Position numbers and translations under genes: made by a program. A stretch of DNA of 64,000 nucleotides, taken from contig CAXXWR010000006.1 in NCBI GenBank assembly GCA_963666805.2, positions 1 to 64,000 of the forward strand. Reading direction: 5' to 3'. Of this stretch, positions 45,592 through 55,237 are shown one piece after another (position 1 is the first letter of the stretch; each line of letters begins with the position of its first letter). The DNA is from Fusibacter sp963666805 (GTDB taxonomy: Bacteria; Bacillota; Clostridia; Peptostreptococcales; Acidaminobacteraceae). Under the pieces are notes generated by a model. The model made no database searches and was not told where the DNA came from. It saw only the letters and a program-made list of their open reading frames with translations.

Positions 45592-45896
45592 AAAAAACGG
45601 CTTTCATAAATCAATTCTGTTGGACGATTTGACATTTTTTGATATAAAATCATGGATTTATTCACAAAAGCTCTAAAAACTCCTATATTCTTATTAATGT
45701 TTAAATAGAAGAAGATTTTCTTGTTAATCCTGCTATATATCGCTACATTGGATCGTTGAAGGATATGTTGTGTAGATAAAGATCAATTCTCCCTCTATGC
45801 AAATTGGCAATTAAGTGTCATCCGACTATCGAATAATTCGGTGTGCAAATTATTCGATGGTGCATTGTATGCTGCACACAAGAAAAAGGAACGGAC
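45592..45896 (+). promoter_or_regulatory. Structured leader of the RRM-protein gene
   Basis: A 305-bp gap without a gene. Close to the RRM start are two hairpins: an 11-bp perfect stem ATCGAATAATT / AATTATTCGAT (45828-45838 with 45848-45858, 9-nt loop) and a short GTGCA/TGCAC stem (45860-45877). The RBS AAAAGGA follows. Such a leader may mediate autoregulation or temperature response. Confidence 0.5.
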
Positions 45897-46166
45897 ATGA
45901 ACATTTATGTTGGAAACCTCCCGTACAGTATTTCCGAGGAAGATCTCAAAAGTGCTTTTGGTGAATTCGGTGCTGTCACAAGCGTTAACATCATCAAAGA
46001 TCGCGTAACCGGCAATTCAAAAGGTTTCGGTTTCGTTGAGATGGAAAACGACGATGAAGGTCAGAAAGCCATTGAAGAAATGAATGGCAAAGAACTTGGC
46101 GGCAGACCCTTAAAGGTCAACGTTGCTCGTCCAAGAGCTGAACGCCCGCCTCGCCAAAGCTGGTAA
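45897..46166 (+). CDS. RRM-domain RNA-binding protein
   Basis: An 89-residue single-RRM protein of the type found in cyanobacteria, Bacteroidota and relatives. RNP2 is NIYVGNLPY and RNP1 is KGFGFVEM, with the usual beta-alpha-beta-beta-alpha-beta order and a short basic tail (RPRAERPPRQSW). Presumed RNA chaperone or cold-response protein. Start at ATG 45897 after AAAAGGA; the longer frame (45843) would run through the leader hairpins. A strong terminator follows. Confidence 0.93.
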   Translation: MNIYVGNLPYSISEEDLKSAFGEFGAVTSVNIIKDRVTGNSKGFGFVEMENDDEGQKAIEEMNGKELGGRPLKVNVARPRAERPPRQSW

Positions 46167-46187
46167 GACGTGGTACACAAAAAAACA

Positions 46188-46214
46188 AAAGCTCTCTTTC
46201 GAGAGCTTTTTTTA
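46188..46214. terminator. Bidirectional terminator after the RRM gene
   Basis: AAAGCTCTC / GAGAGCTTT with a TTTC loop and seven T behind it. The opposite strand has A-rich flanks that become T-rich, so it can serve the convergent gene as well. Confidence 0.88.
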
Positions 46215-46259
46215 TTTCTGTTATTAATATCTGATTTCGCGCTCAAAGAACGCTATTAC

Positions 46260-49253
46260 TTATTTCTCGCGCTTATTGGCTTTCTCAACATAAATGATCG
46301 CTCTGCCGGTTTTTCCATCCATCTTTACTGATATTGGCTTGGTGGTCTGTATGTGTTTGAAGTATTTCCATCTGCCGACTTTTTTCATCGAAGCAAGAAG
46401 ATCCCAGTTTATATAGTCCTGCCCCTCGCTTTGATAGGGCACTGAAAAATATCCGATATTCATAGCAACTACATTATGGAAAAAGTGAGTTCCCTGAGAG
46501 GGTGGAATATCAAAACCCTTGATTCCGGACTCCACAATGACCTTTGATTGGGATATTTGGCCGAACTGGATTGGTACTCCAAGAAAACGATCCTGAGTGC
46601 CCCACCTACCGGGTCCAATCAAAATATAATGAATCCCTCTTTCTTTCATTTCTTTATTTATCTGGTCCAACTCCATTTGAATATCAAGTGTTTCCATGGA
46701 ATTGAACTTTTCCGGGGGGCACCAAATAATATCGTGGATCTCGCTCGTCTCTCCATTTCCCATGCCCTGTTCCGTATAAAGAATGATATTTTCTTTATCA
46801 TAATGCCCTAGATCCACGATCGTATTTGAACTGGAAACAGCCAATGGGCGGATCTGTAATAAATAAAAAGTCGGATGTTTTTTGCTGCCCTTTTTTCTGT
46901 CCAGGTCGACAGCAAACTCAATTTCCACGGGCATACCAAGAGCGGCTTCGCCGATCTCCAACAGACGATTGATGATATTGCTCAGTGGATATTGGCCGTA
47001 CTTTAAAATATTATCAAATGTTACGATCCTGGGGCCCTTTCGGTTCAGGCCTGGCCATAACCTATTGTTCTGATAATCAAAAACAGAGGCCAGATGTTTG
47101 AGTCTGCCGTGTTCTTCGGCTTTAGAAAGTGGCAATTTTACAAGCGTTGATGATTCTTTTCCATATAATCCCATCTGGTTCGACCGCAGGTCAAGGGCAT
47201 ATAGCTCTCTTTGGGCAACCGACAACATTTCTTCCATTGACATTAGCCATACCTTGGGGTGTTGTGGACAAAAGCGGAAAACATTGCCACCCTCGATCAC
47301 CATTTTCCCCAACCCAACCGCCAAAGAAGCCATTCCGTCCGTATGCTGCTGATTGTCAATGGGATAAAAATTATATGACTGTGCAACGCCGCTGATGTGC
47401 GGATAATAGTAATCTTCATTCTTTGTTCCGACAACCTCCTGGATAATGACCGCCATCTTTTCTTCATCCAGCTGGTGTCCGATATGTTCAATGTACTGTT
47501 GCGTTCCTGTGCTATATGATGAGGCATAAATCAATTTGATCGCATCGGTCAATTGCTTTAATCTTATATCAATATTGTCATCGTTGTTTGCCAACATGTA
47601 TGTTCTGTAAATGCCCGCGAACGGTTGCGAATAACTATCTTCCAGTAATGATGAAGATCGGACAGCCAGGGGATATTTTACTCTTTCTAATAATCTTTTT
47701 AATTTTCTTTCCAGATTATTTGATAAATATCCATTAAGAAAAATGTTATCTATCTCTTCATCGTTCATGCCTTCATGGATCTTTCCGTCAATCCTGTTTT
47801 GCTCTATAAAGATATCATATTCACTAATACCAATTGCGGCCGTATTTGGTAAGCCAATGTGCACTCCCTCAAATATCTTATCCGGATCCATCCGTGTCAA
47901 TAAGGTATTTAAAAACGCCAAACCACGGCCTTTGCCACCTAATGAGCCTTCCGATAGGAGAATGATCTCGTTTTCTTCCGGTCTTGAATACTGGTGAAAT
48001 TTAATAATCTCACCTCTATTGCGTTTCTTTTGAACCTCCAGAACTCTCTTTACCAGGTACCTTCTCATTGCATCTGTATTTTCAAAGTCGCGCGCTTTCA
48101 TTTTTCTAATATTTTTTGCCAGTTCGATCTCACCCCTGGCCATTAACCATGCAGAAAAATGGTTTTTATCGGCGTGATAAATGACACTTTCTTCCGGTAT
48201 ATGCTGTAGCTTTTCTTCAAATTCTGCCAAATAAGCGGCTTTGTCGATGATATTTCCTTTTTTATCCCTGAAAATAAAGTCTCCAAATCCCAGATTTTCT
48301 GTTATAAAGCTTCTAAGGCGATGTAACATATGTTTGCTGTGTTTATGAAGAAATGCCGTATCTGCCTTTTCCGCCTTTTCGGCGTTTTCCATTTCAGATG
48401 AAAGAATCAGGGTTGCCAGTTCGCTTCCTTTTTTTTGCAGCGCCTTCAATAAGTGCAGTCCGGCTTCTTTGTCTTCGACACCATTCCGGGGAAATGTCAT
48501 ATCGGAAAATATGGCAACCAGGTTATTTCTATATGTCTCATAAATATCGATCGCTTCTTCATAATTCTTCGCCAACAGCACCTTAGGGCGTGCTCTCATG
48601 CGATGTCGCTTTTCTCTTTCGTTTAATTCTTCTATGATCAAATGTTGGGTTTGTTTAACGATTTCCTCATACAAAAGAGGTAAGAACATCGAATAAAAAT
48701 GCGGGGAGTCTTCTACCAGCAGTATCACCCTAACGAGACCAACCCGCGTATCGTAATCGACATTTTTCTGATCTTCAATGGATTTAATTATCGCAAGAAA
48801 TAAATTTGCATCGCCCTTCCAAACAAAGATTTCATCAAAACTGTATTCGGGATGCTTTCTTTCCTCAACAACATTCATATCTGCCATGGACGTCAATAAA
48901 AGAACAACCGGAAGGTTCTCTTGTGTTTCTCTTACTTCTTCCAAAACATCAAACGGCGTTACCTTTCCGCTGTGAAGTGTTGTAATAATTAGGTCGTATT
49001 TATTTGTTTTTATTTGCTTTAGGGCTTCTTCTCCGGTGGGTACGGCCTCTATTTCAGGTGGTGAAGAGAGGTTTAACTCCATATATTCCCCGAAAACCTG
49101 TTCACCAAGCAGGGCATCTCTCTCAAAGACAAACGCGTCATAGACGGTAGATATCAAGAGGATCTTTTTCACGCGAAAGCCCATCAACTTTCTTAATATA
49201 TCATCCCCGTATTTGTATTTGTTATAATATTCAATAATATTAAAATCACCCAT
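46260..49253 (-). CDS. Receiver-like plus PEP/pyruvate-binding (PPDK_N) protein
   Basis: A 997-residue multidomain protein. Residues about 25-150 form a receiver-like domain (KKILLISTVYDAF, LIITTLHSGK) without an evident phospho-Asp. A second one (about 175-320; VRVILLVEDSP, AIFSDMTFPRNG) keeps acidic residues and a candidate Asp. The rest resembles the ATP-binding half of PEP synthase/PPDK: LSEGSLGGKGRGLAFLN, YPLAVRSSSLLEDS, MAVIIQEVVG, YLLQIRPLAV. The phospho-His swivelling domain and PEP-utilising barrel are lacking, so it is not a PEP synthase. The C-terminal GPGRWGTQDRFLGVPI domain is conserved in such proteins. ATG 49253 is preferred; it overlaps dapF by 8 nt. Confidence 0.8.
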   Translation of the reverse strand: MGDFNIIEYYNKYKYGDDILRKLMGFRVKKILLISTVYDAFVFERDALLGEQVFGEYMELNLSSPPEIEAVPTGEEALKQIKTNKYDLIITTLHSGKVTPFDVLEEVRETQENLPVVLLLTSMADMNVVEERKHPEYSFDEIFVWKGDANLFLAIIKSIEDQKNVDYDTRVGLVRVILLVEDSPHFYSMFLPLLYEEIVKQTQHLIIEELNEREKRHRMRARPKVLLAKNYEEAIDIYETYRNNLVAIFSDMTFPRNGVEDKEAGLHLLKALQKKGSELATLILSSEMENAEKAEKADTAFLHKHSKHMLHRLRSFITENLGFGDFIFRDKKGNIIDKAAYLAEFEEKLQHIPEESVIYHADKNHFSAWLMARGEIELAKNIRKMKARDFENTDAMRRYLVKRVLEVQKKRNRGEIIKFHQYSRPEENEIILLSEGSLGGKGRGLAFLNTLLTRMDPDKIFEGVHIGLPNTAAIGISEYDIFIEQNRIDGKIHEGMNDEEIDNIFLNGYLSNNLERKLKRLLERVKYPLAVRSSSLLEDSYSQPFAGIYRTYMLANNDDNIDIRLKQLTDAIKLIYASSYSTGTQQYIEHIGHQLDEEKMAVIIQEVVGTKNEDYYYPHISGVAQSYNFYPIDNQQHTDGMASLAVGLGKMVIEGGNVFRFCPQHPKVWLMSMEEMLSVAQRELYALDLRSNQMGLYGKESSTLVKLPLSKAEEHGRLKHLASVFDYQNNRLWPGLNRKGPRIVTFDNILKYGQYPLSNIINRLLEIGEAALGMPVEIEFAVDLDRKKGSKKHPTFYLLQIRPLAVSSSNTIVDLGHYDKENIILYTEQGMGNGETSEIHDIIWCPPEKFNSMETLDIQMELDQINKEMKERGIHYILIGPGRWGTQDRFLGVPIQFGQISQSKVIVESGIKGFDIPPSQGTHFFHNVVAMNIGYFSVPYQSEGQDYINWDLLASMKKVGRWKYFKHIQTTKPISVKMDGKTGRAIIYVEKANKREK

Positions 49254-50034
49254 TTTCCCATACCCCCTTGAACACAAACGTTGCCGGTCCTTCGAGCCAG
49301 ATATTTCTATATTCACCTTCGACATGATCAAAGCGAACCCTTAAAATACCACCTCTTGCCTTGATGGTGTATTCTTCTTTTTTATTCCCATTATAATGGT
49401 GAACAATAGCGGAAGCAACCGCGCCCGTGCCACAAGCCAGTGTTTCATTCTCAACACCACGCTCATATGTTCTGATCATAATGTTTCCATTTTCGTCGAT
49501 TTGAATAAAGTTAACGTTACAGCCGTTCGGGGCATACATATTATGGGCCCTTAGTGCCTTCCCGCGACGATATACGTCCATATCCACAAGGTTATCCACA
49601 TATTCAACATGATGAATGGATCCGGTGTCCAAGCCCCAGCCATTCCCTTTTTTCGCGACACCCCTCACATTCTTCATTTGAAGGGATACGCTGCCGTCGT
49701 TCAATATATTTGCCAAATGCTCCCCGTCAACAGCATAAAAAACGATGTCCCGTTTCTTGCTGATATGGCCGCAATCTTTTGCAAATTTTACAAGGCACCG
49801 CCCACCATTCCCACACATTGTGCCTTCATGTCCGTCGGCATTAAAATACAGCATGGTAAAATCCTTGCCGCAAGAATCTCTCAGTAACATTAATCCGTCC
49901 GCGCCGATCCCGAATCTTCTGTCGCATAATTTTTGTATAAGCTTGTGGTCATTTTCGGGAAATTGCTTTTCCGTATCGTTGATCAAAATAAAGTCGTTTC
50001 CGGCTCCTTGGTATTTGAAAAAAGAAATGCTCAT
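49246..50034 (-). CDS. dapF: Diaminopimelate epimerase
   Basis: A 262-residue cofactor-free racemase converting LL- to meso-diaminopimelate for lysine and peptidoglycan. The two catalytic Cys motifs are HEGTMCGNGGRCLVKFA and NETLACGTGAVAS, and the N-terminal YQGAGNDFILIND is standard. The stop overlaps the start of the PPDK_N gene, so the two are translationally coupled. A parS sequence lies about 70 bp upstream. Confidence 0.96.
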   Translation of the reverse strand: MSISFFKYQGAGNDFILINDTEKQFPENDHKLIQKLCDRRFGIGADGLMLLRDSCGKDFTMLYFNADGHEGTMCGNGGRCLVKFAKDCGHISKKRDIVFYAVDGEHLANILNDGSVSLQMKNVRGVAKKGNGWGLDTGSIHHVEYVDNLVDMDVYRRGKALRAHNMYAPNGCNVNFIQIDENGNIMIRTYERGVENETLACGTGAVASAIVHHYNGNKKEEYTIKARGGILRVRFDHVEGEYRNIWLEGPATFVFKGVWENG

Positions 50035-50103
50035 GTCGGCCTCAAATTAAACGTGTAACAAAAATATAGGAATTAGCATTGATAATGCCAAGAGACAAAA
50101 AAG

Positions 50104-50119
50104 TGTTTCACGTGAAACT
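50104..50119. other. parS: parS site, copy 1 (15 of 16 matches)
   Basis: TGTTTCACGTGAAACT differs from the canonical ParB-binding 16-mer only in the last base. It lies in the gap between dapF and mfd. Confidence 0.85.
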
Positions 50120-50215
50120 TTGGTGAATCGGAGGCGAGCTAATTTCCAATAATTTATATTTGCTTTGTCTTTATTTTTGGGACATTGGAATATACATGTT
50201 GTTCTTTTTCGGTGG

Positions 50216-50268
50216 TTGGTTTTTATTAATTGGTTATTGATTATTGGTTATTATCTGTTGTGGTGTTA
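50216..50268. repeat. Heptad-period TGGTTAT/TGATTAT tract
   Basis: 7-mers TGGTTTT, TATTAAT, TGGTTAT, TGATTAT, TGGTTAT, TATCTGT and TGTGGTG just before mfd; this argues against starting mfd at the upstream 50230. Confidence 0.65.
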
Positions 50269-50277
50269 TTTTTGGAC

Positions 50278-53200
50278 ATGAATAACCCTCCGGGAAAAAG
50301 TGTTTCACGTGAAACATGCGATATATTAGAGCTTATTGCTCTCCTTAAGTCTGATCCTGTTTTTAATAAAAGTGTCGCCCTCCTCGAACACCGTCAATCT
50401 TTAAGGTTCAATACGGATAACAGTACATTTATTCTCTTTTGGTTGCGCGCCTTAAGTGATAAGGGTTATTTGCCCTTGGTTGTATTTGAGCGTGAGCGAG
50501 ATGCGGAAGCATTATATGTTGACGCATTGAGCTTTATTGAGGCTGGGCGGCTTTCATGGTTGCCTTTGTTTCCTGGAAATTCCCCCTTGCATGAAAATCC
50601 CGCCCTGGAAAATCATTTGTCCCGATTTCTTGCTGATCTTTATACTTCTTCCTTGCATATGATCATTTCTTCGGAAAAGGTATTTGAGCAGGTGGTTCCC
50701 GACAAAGAGGGCTTGAGAAAACACATGCTTCATTTCAGGGTTGGTGAAGATCTCGTCTTTTCAGGATTGGCCGACCGTCTTTCTAAAATGGGTTATCAGC
50801 GCTCAAATACCGCAGAATACTGCGGTGAGTTTGCTGTTCGGGGTGGAATAGTTGATATCTATCCATACGGTGAAACCTACCCGCTAAGGCTTGAGTTTTT
50901 TGGTGATACCGTGGAGTCCTATACGAAAGTACAACCCAGGAGATCAAAATTCCTTTGAATCTATTGATCGCGCAAACATTCGGCCCGCATCGTTTTCTTC
51001 CTTTTCGAAATCAACAATAGAAGATATACTCCCTGAAAACACTGTAGTAATAAGGGTTTTAACCGAAGAAAAAAGCAAAGAATCGCCTCGAAAATTCAAG
51101 GAAGTCGTTTTCTTGGCCGGAGACCCCGCTTCCGACCTTCATTTTGAAATTACGGATGCAGAAACGCCCACGCGTTCCTCGTCGTCCGAATATTACAATA
51201 ATCTACTATCCAAACACAAAAATATCTTTGTGTTAAGCGAGCACGATATTGTCAGAAGCACTTTAAGGGAAAAACTTGGTGATCGGGCGAAATATTGTCC
51301 AATAAATGTAAAAAGCGGATTTCAATATAAACCTTTGGATCTGGCGGTTCTTTCGGGGCGCGAAATATTTCATAAAGAACATTATGTGAACCCCAATAAG
51401 CGTTTTATTCCCGAAACATCACAAAGAATAGAAGATATCGATGCACTCGAGTATGGCGAGGCGGTTGTTCACGTTGATTATGGCATTGGTATATATCGTG
51501 GTATTGAATTGCTCGAATTTAAGGGGATAAAACAAGAATCCATGGTGGTGGAATACAGAAATAAGGACAAGGTCTTTGTTCCGGTTCGCCACATGAATAA
51601 AATATTTAAATACAGTGGTGAAAAGCCCTTAAATATTCATTTGGACCAGATCGGGTCCAGCCGCTGGGGGCATGCGAAATCATCAACCAGAAAATATCTT
51701 AAAAAAGCCGCTTATGATTTATTGCAATTATATAGCGATCGAAAACGCATGAAAGGCTTTGCCTTTAAACCCGATACGCCGGACACGCTTCAATTGGAGG
51801 CATCTTTTCCATATGATGAAACTCCCGACCAACTAAGCGCGATCAGGGAGGTCGGACAAGATATGGAAAGGGATCGTATTATGGATCGCCTGGTGTGTGG
51901 CGATGTTGGCTTCGGCAAAACCGAGGTGGCGATTCGAGCCGCATTTAAAGCAGTGTATTCCGGAAAACAAGTTGCCGTTTTGGTCCCAACCACCATGCTG
52001 TGTTTCCAGCACTATGAAAGCTTTCTCGAGCGTCTTGAACCATTTGGGATCAGCATATCATACATCAATCGATTTGTTGGATCAAGGGACCTTAAAGATC
52101 GTATCGAGGGTATAAAAAACGGGCGTATTGATATCATCGTAGGCACCCATAAATTACTTTCTAACTATTTGTTATTTATGGACTTGGGTCTTCTTATAAT
52201 TGACGAGGAACACCGCTTTGGCGTTAACCATAAAGAAAAGATCCAAAACATGAAGCGGCACATAGATGTTCTAACCTTAACGGCAACACCTATCCCGAGA
52301 ACCCTTCAACTTTCTCTTGCCGGATTGCGCGATATTACCAAGATCGATACACCCCCAAAAGAAAGGCTTCCGATCGCCACTAAGCTGATGTACTGGAATG
52401 AAGAAGATATTAAGCTGGCTATCGCGAGAGAGCTTGATAGAAATGGGCAGGTGTTTATATTACATAATGTCATCGAAGAACAACCCGCGCTTCAAAAGCG
52501 TATTGAGGGTATGTTTCCCGATATTGGCGTTCGGTCGGCACACGGTAAAATGAAGGGGGTTGAGCTAGAAAACACGATGCTTGATTTCTATCATCATAAA
52601 TTTGATATCTTGATCTCTACAACGATCATCGAATCCGGAATTGATGTTCCGAACGCCAACACTCTTATCGTCATGAATGCTCATAATTTCGGCTTGTCTC
52701 AATTATACCAAATCCGTGGTCGCGTCGGCCGCTCATACAAAAAAGCCTTTGCCTTTCTTGTAATTCCCCGTGGGAAACATATAAATCCGGTCGCCATGAA
52801 ACGCCTGCAAACCCTGGAATATTATACCGATCTTGGATCCGGATATCAAATAGCCATGCGGGATCTTGAAATAAGAGGATCTGGGTCCCTTTTTGGTGTT
52901 GAGCAAAGCGGCCACATCAACCGTGTCGGGTACGCCTATTTCAATAGGCTGTTCGCAGAAGAGGTTGAGTCATTAAAATCCCAAGGTGATCAGCAAAAGG
53001 CACCGATAAGCACTCTACCTGAAATTAATCTTGAACAAGCCGCTTATTTACCCGAAAACTACGTAGATAGCAAAGATGTGAGAATTTCATTTTATCGAAA
53101 AATCTCAGAATTGCTGTCTTCCGCAAAATCCAATGAAAGCATCAAGCGGGAGTTGGATCACGTAGCTTGGTCCTGTGTTGATCGTTTTGGACACATGCCC

Positions 53201-53470
53201 CGGGAAGCCGAAAATTTATTCAACGAAGCATATCTTTCTCTTTGGCTGAAACGCTTTAATATCAGTTCATTGGTAAAAAAGGAACATGAACTGGTTGTCG
53301 GGTTTTCATCAACATTGCCCGTAAAAGATCTTCAACATTCTGCAGGTAAATTTCTTCATTTGATGAACGAAAACAATATTTCCGTTCGCTTTCTTTCTAA
53401 AAGAAGTTTAAGTGCTGTTTTACCGGCCGATTTCTTGTCGGCCTTCTTTTCGGGAACATTTAAGCCATAA
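50278..53470 (+). CDS. mfd: Transcription-repair coupling factor (frameshifted)
   Basis: About 1063 residues after correction. UvrB-like N-terminal part (FAVRGGIVDIYPYGE, LRLEFFGDTVES), then the RNA-polymerase-interaction domain (YGEAVVHVDYGIGIYRGIE). The RecG-like translocase follows, with Walker A GDVGFGKTEVAIRAA, DEEHRFGV and LTATPIPRTLQLSL. The C-terminal TRCF domain begins near EINLEQAAYLPENY. It removes stalled polymerase and recruits UvrA. The frame shifts by one extra base at 50918-50920 (CCT); correction gives VESIRKYNPGDQ. ATG 50278 is chosen. Codons 8-13 contain a perfect parS site. Confidence 0.94.
50301..50316. other. parS: parS site, copy 2 (perfect) inside mfd
   Basis: TGTTTCACGTGAAACA is the exact canonical parS palindrome. 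It is read in frame as codons SVSRET of mfd, 197 bp from copy 1. Confidence 0.92.
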
Positions 53471-53548
53471 GGGCTTATTATCGCAATAAATAAACATTTT
53501 ATTTTCTAAGAGGGAGTGTTAAATTTGCTTGATAAAAATGGAGTATGT

Positions 53549-55237
53549 ATGAAGCGTTTTATGTTTGTGTTATTGTTTGTCCTGGTTTTGTTTTCGTCTT
53601 GTTCTCTGATCGGAGATAAAAATATTGCCGTTGTCAACGGAAAGGGGATCTCCGTGGAAGAACTGTATAGATATATGCCGGCTGCAAATTTCAATGCCTT
53701 GCCCCCCGAAGAGAAACAAGCACAGGTCGATCGCATTTGCGATGATTATCTTGCGCGTTATTATCTTGAAGATCATGGCGATCTGGATTCGGGCGACGTT
53801 TATTGGGAAATCCGCGTTTGGGAGATCAAGGAATTAGCCAATGGCGCATTTCAAGATCTTATCATCGATAAGATCTTAACTGATAAGGCCATGAATTCGC
53901 TTTATGAAAAAATGAAATATGAGCTTGATGTCAGCCACCTGTTAATTGGCTACAGTAATGCTTCCAGAAAACTGAATGATCGTTCCCGCGAGGAAGCCGA
54001 AACGCTTGTTAATGAATTATCTCAAAAAATAAACGCCGACAATTTTACCGATCTTGTTATGGAGTATTCCGACGATGGAAGCAAGGCGGAAAACTCCGGT
54101 CATCTCGGCTGGGCCAAGACCGGCCGCTGGGTAGAGGAATTCGAAAATGCCGCTTTTGAATTAAAGCCCGGTGAGATCTCGGGCCCGGTTGAAACACCTT
54201 TCGGTTTTCACATTATTCGGCTTAACGAACGACGCGAGATCCCTGTTCCACCCTTCGAAGAAATGAGACAGGATATTGTCGAACTTGCTTATAATCGCTG
54301 GCGCCAGCAATTTATTGATCGACAAAATGAGGTGTTTGATTCACTAATGACAGCCAATCCTCTTGAAATTGATAGTCTTAAGCTTGAAGATTTCCTTGAT
54401 CGCTACAACCGGCTTTCGACAAATGTTTTTTACTCCAATCAATTTACGACCTTTGATATTATGGACATTTTTGCTGACACCTTGTCGGTTGGCAAACTGG
54501 GTGATATGGATATAGATAAAGAGTGGATCGTTGAATATTTAAAGACGATTAGCCTTCAGGCACCGCCTCGTTTTACCGATGCGCGCTCTTTTGGCAGTTT
54601 GATGGAACAGAGCCTTATGGGATCTTTATTAAATAAAGCTGCGATAAACCTGGGACTACAGAAAAGCAAAGAATACAAGAAAACCCGAAACGTTTATCTT
54701 GCCAAGAAAGCATCTACCCTTTTTGACAAATTATATGTTTTCGAGATGATCACACCAAGCAGGGATGAATTGCTGGATTTTTATGAGAAATCCAAATCGG
54801 AATTATACGCCTTGGACGCAAGAGTGCGTGTAAAGGAAGTGTTGCTGGATAATGAGACAACCGCCGATAGTATTCTTCAAAAAATACGATCGGGCGAAGC
54901 TATTGAAGATCTGGCAAGCAAACATTCCATCAGAAATATTGGCAAGAAGAACAGAGGGCTTATTCCGCCTGTAAAAAAAGATCAATATGGGGAAATGAGC
55001 TTGGCGGCATTTAACATGAAAGATGGTGAGATCGGAGGCCCTTATAAGATCGGCAAACATTTTTCTGTGATCCAGCGGGTTGAATTCATTCCGGAAAGCT
55101 ATCGGGATTATGAAGCTGTGTCGTATAGGCTTTTAACCGATTATCGTTCCAAACATATGGAACAAAAACGCCTTGAACAGAAACAGATGTTAAGAAAAAA
55201 ATATTCTGTAAGGATTAATAAATCGCTTATAAAATAA
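53549..55237 (+). CDS. PpiC/PrsA-like peptidyl-prolyl isomerase lipoprotein
   Basis: A 562-residue exported lipoprotein. Signal peptide with lipobox LFSSC (Cys about 19). A first parvulin domain at about 125-230 is complete, with DVSHLLIGYS, GHLGWAKTGRWVEEFENAAF, LKPGEISGPVETPFGFHIIRL. A second, degenerate one lies near the C-terminus (RVKEVLLDN, DLASKHSIRN, KDGEIGGPYKIGKHFSVIQR). It assists folding of exported proteins at the membrane surface. The ATG at 53549 follows GGAG; the longer TTG frame would displace the signal peptide. First of three tandem PpiC-family genes. Confidence 0.88.
   Translation: MKRFMFVLLFVLVLFSSCSLIGDKNIAVVNGKGISVEELYRYMPAANFNALPPEEKQAQVDRICDDYLARYYLEDHGDLDSGDVYWEIRVWEIKELANGAFQDLIIDKILTDKAMNSLYEKMKYELDVSHLLIGYSNASRKLNDRSREEAETLVNELSQKINADNFTDLVMEYSDDGSKAENSGHLGWAKTGRWVEEFENAAFELKPGEISGPVETPFGFHIIRLNERREIPVPPFEEMRQDIVELAYNRWRQQFIDRQNEVFDSLMTANPLEIDSLKLEDFLDRYNRLSTNVFYSNQFTTFDIMDIFADTLSVGKLGDMDIDKEWIVEYLKTISLQAPPRFTDARSFGSLMEQSLMGSLLNKAAINLGLQKSKEYKKTRNVYLAKKASTLFDKLYVFEMITPSRDELLDFYEKSKSELYALDARVRVKEVLLDNETTADSILQKIRSGEAIEDLASKHSIRNIGKKNRGLIPPVKKDQYGEMSLAAFNMKDGEIGGPYKIGKHFSVIQRVEFIPESYRDYEAVSYRLLTDYRSKHMEQKRLEQKQMLRKKYSVRINKSLIK

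Noticed and set aside
45629..45648. TTGACA...TATAAA promoter in the RRM leader
   Set aside because: The two boxes are only 8 bp apart, too close for a sigma-70 promoter.
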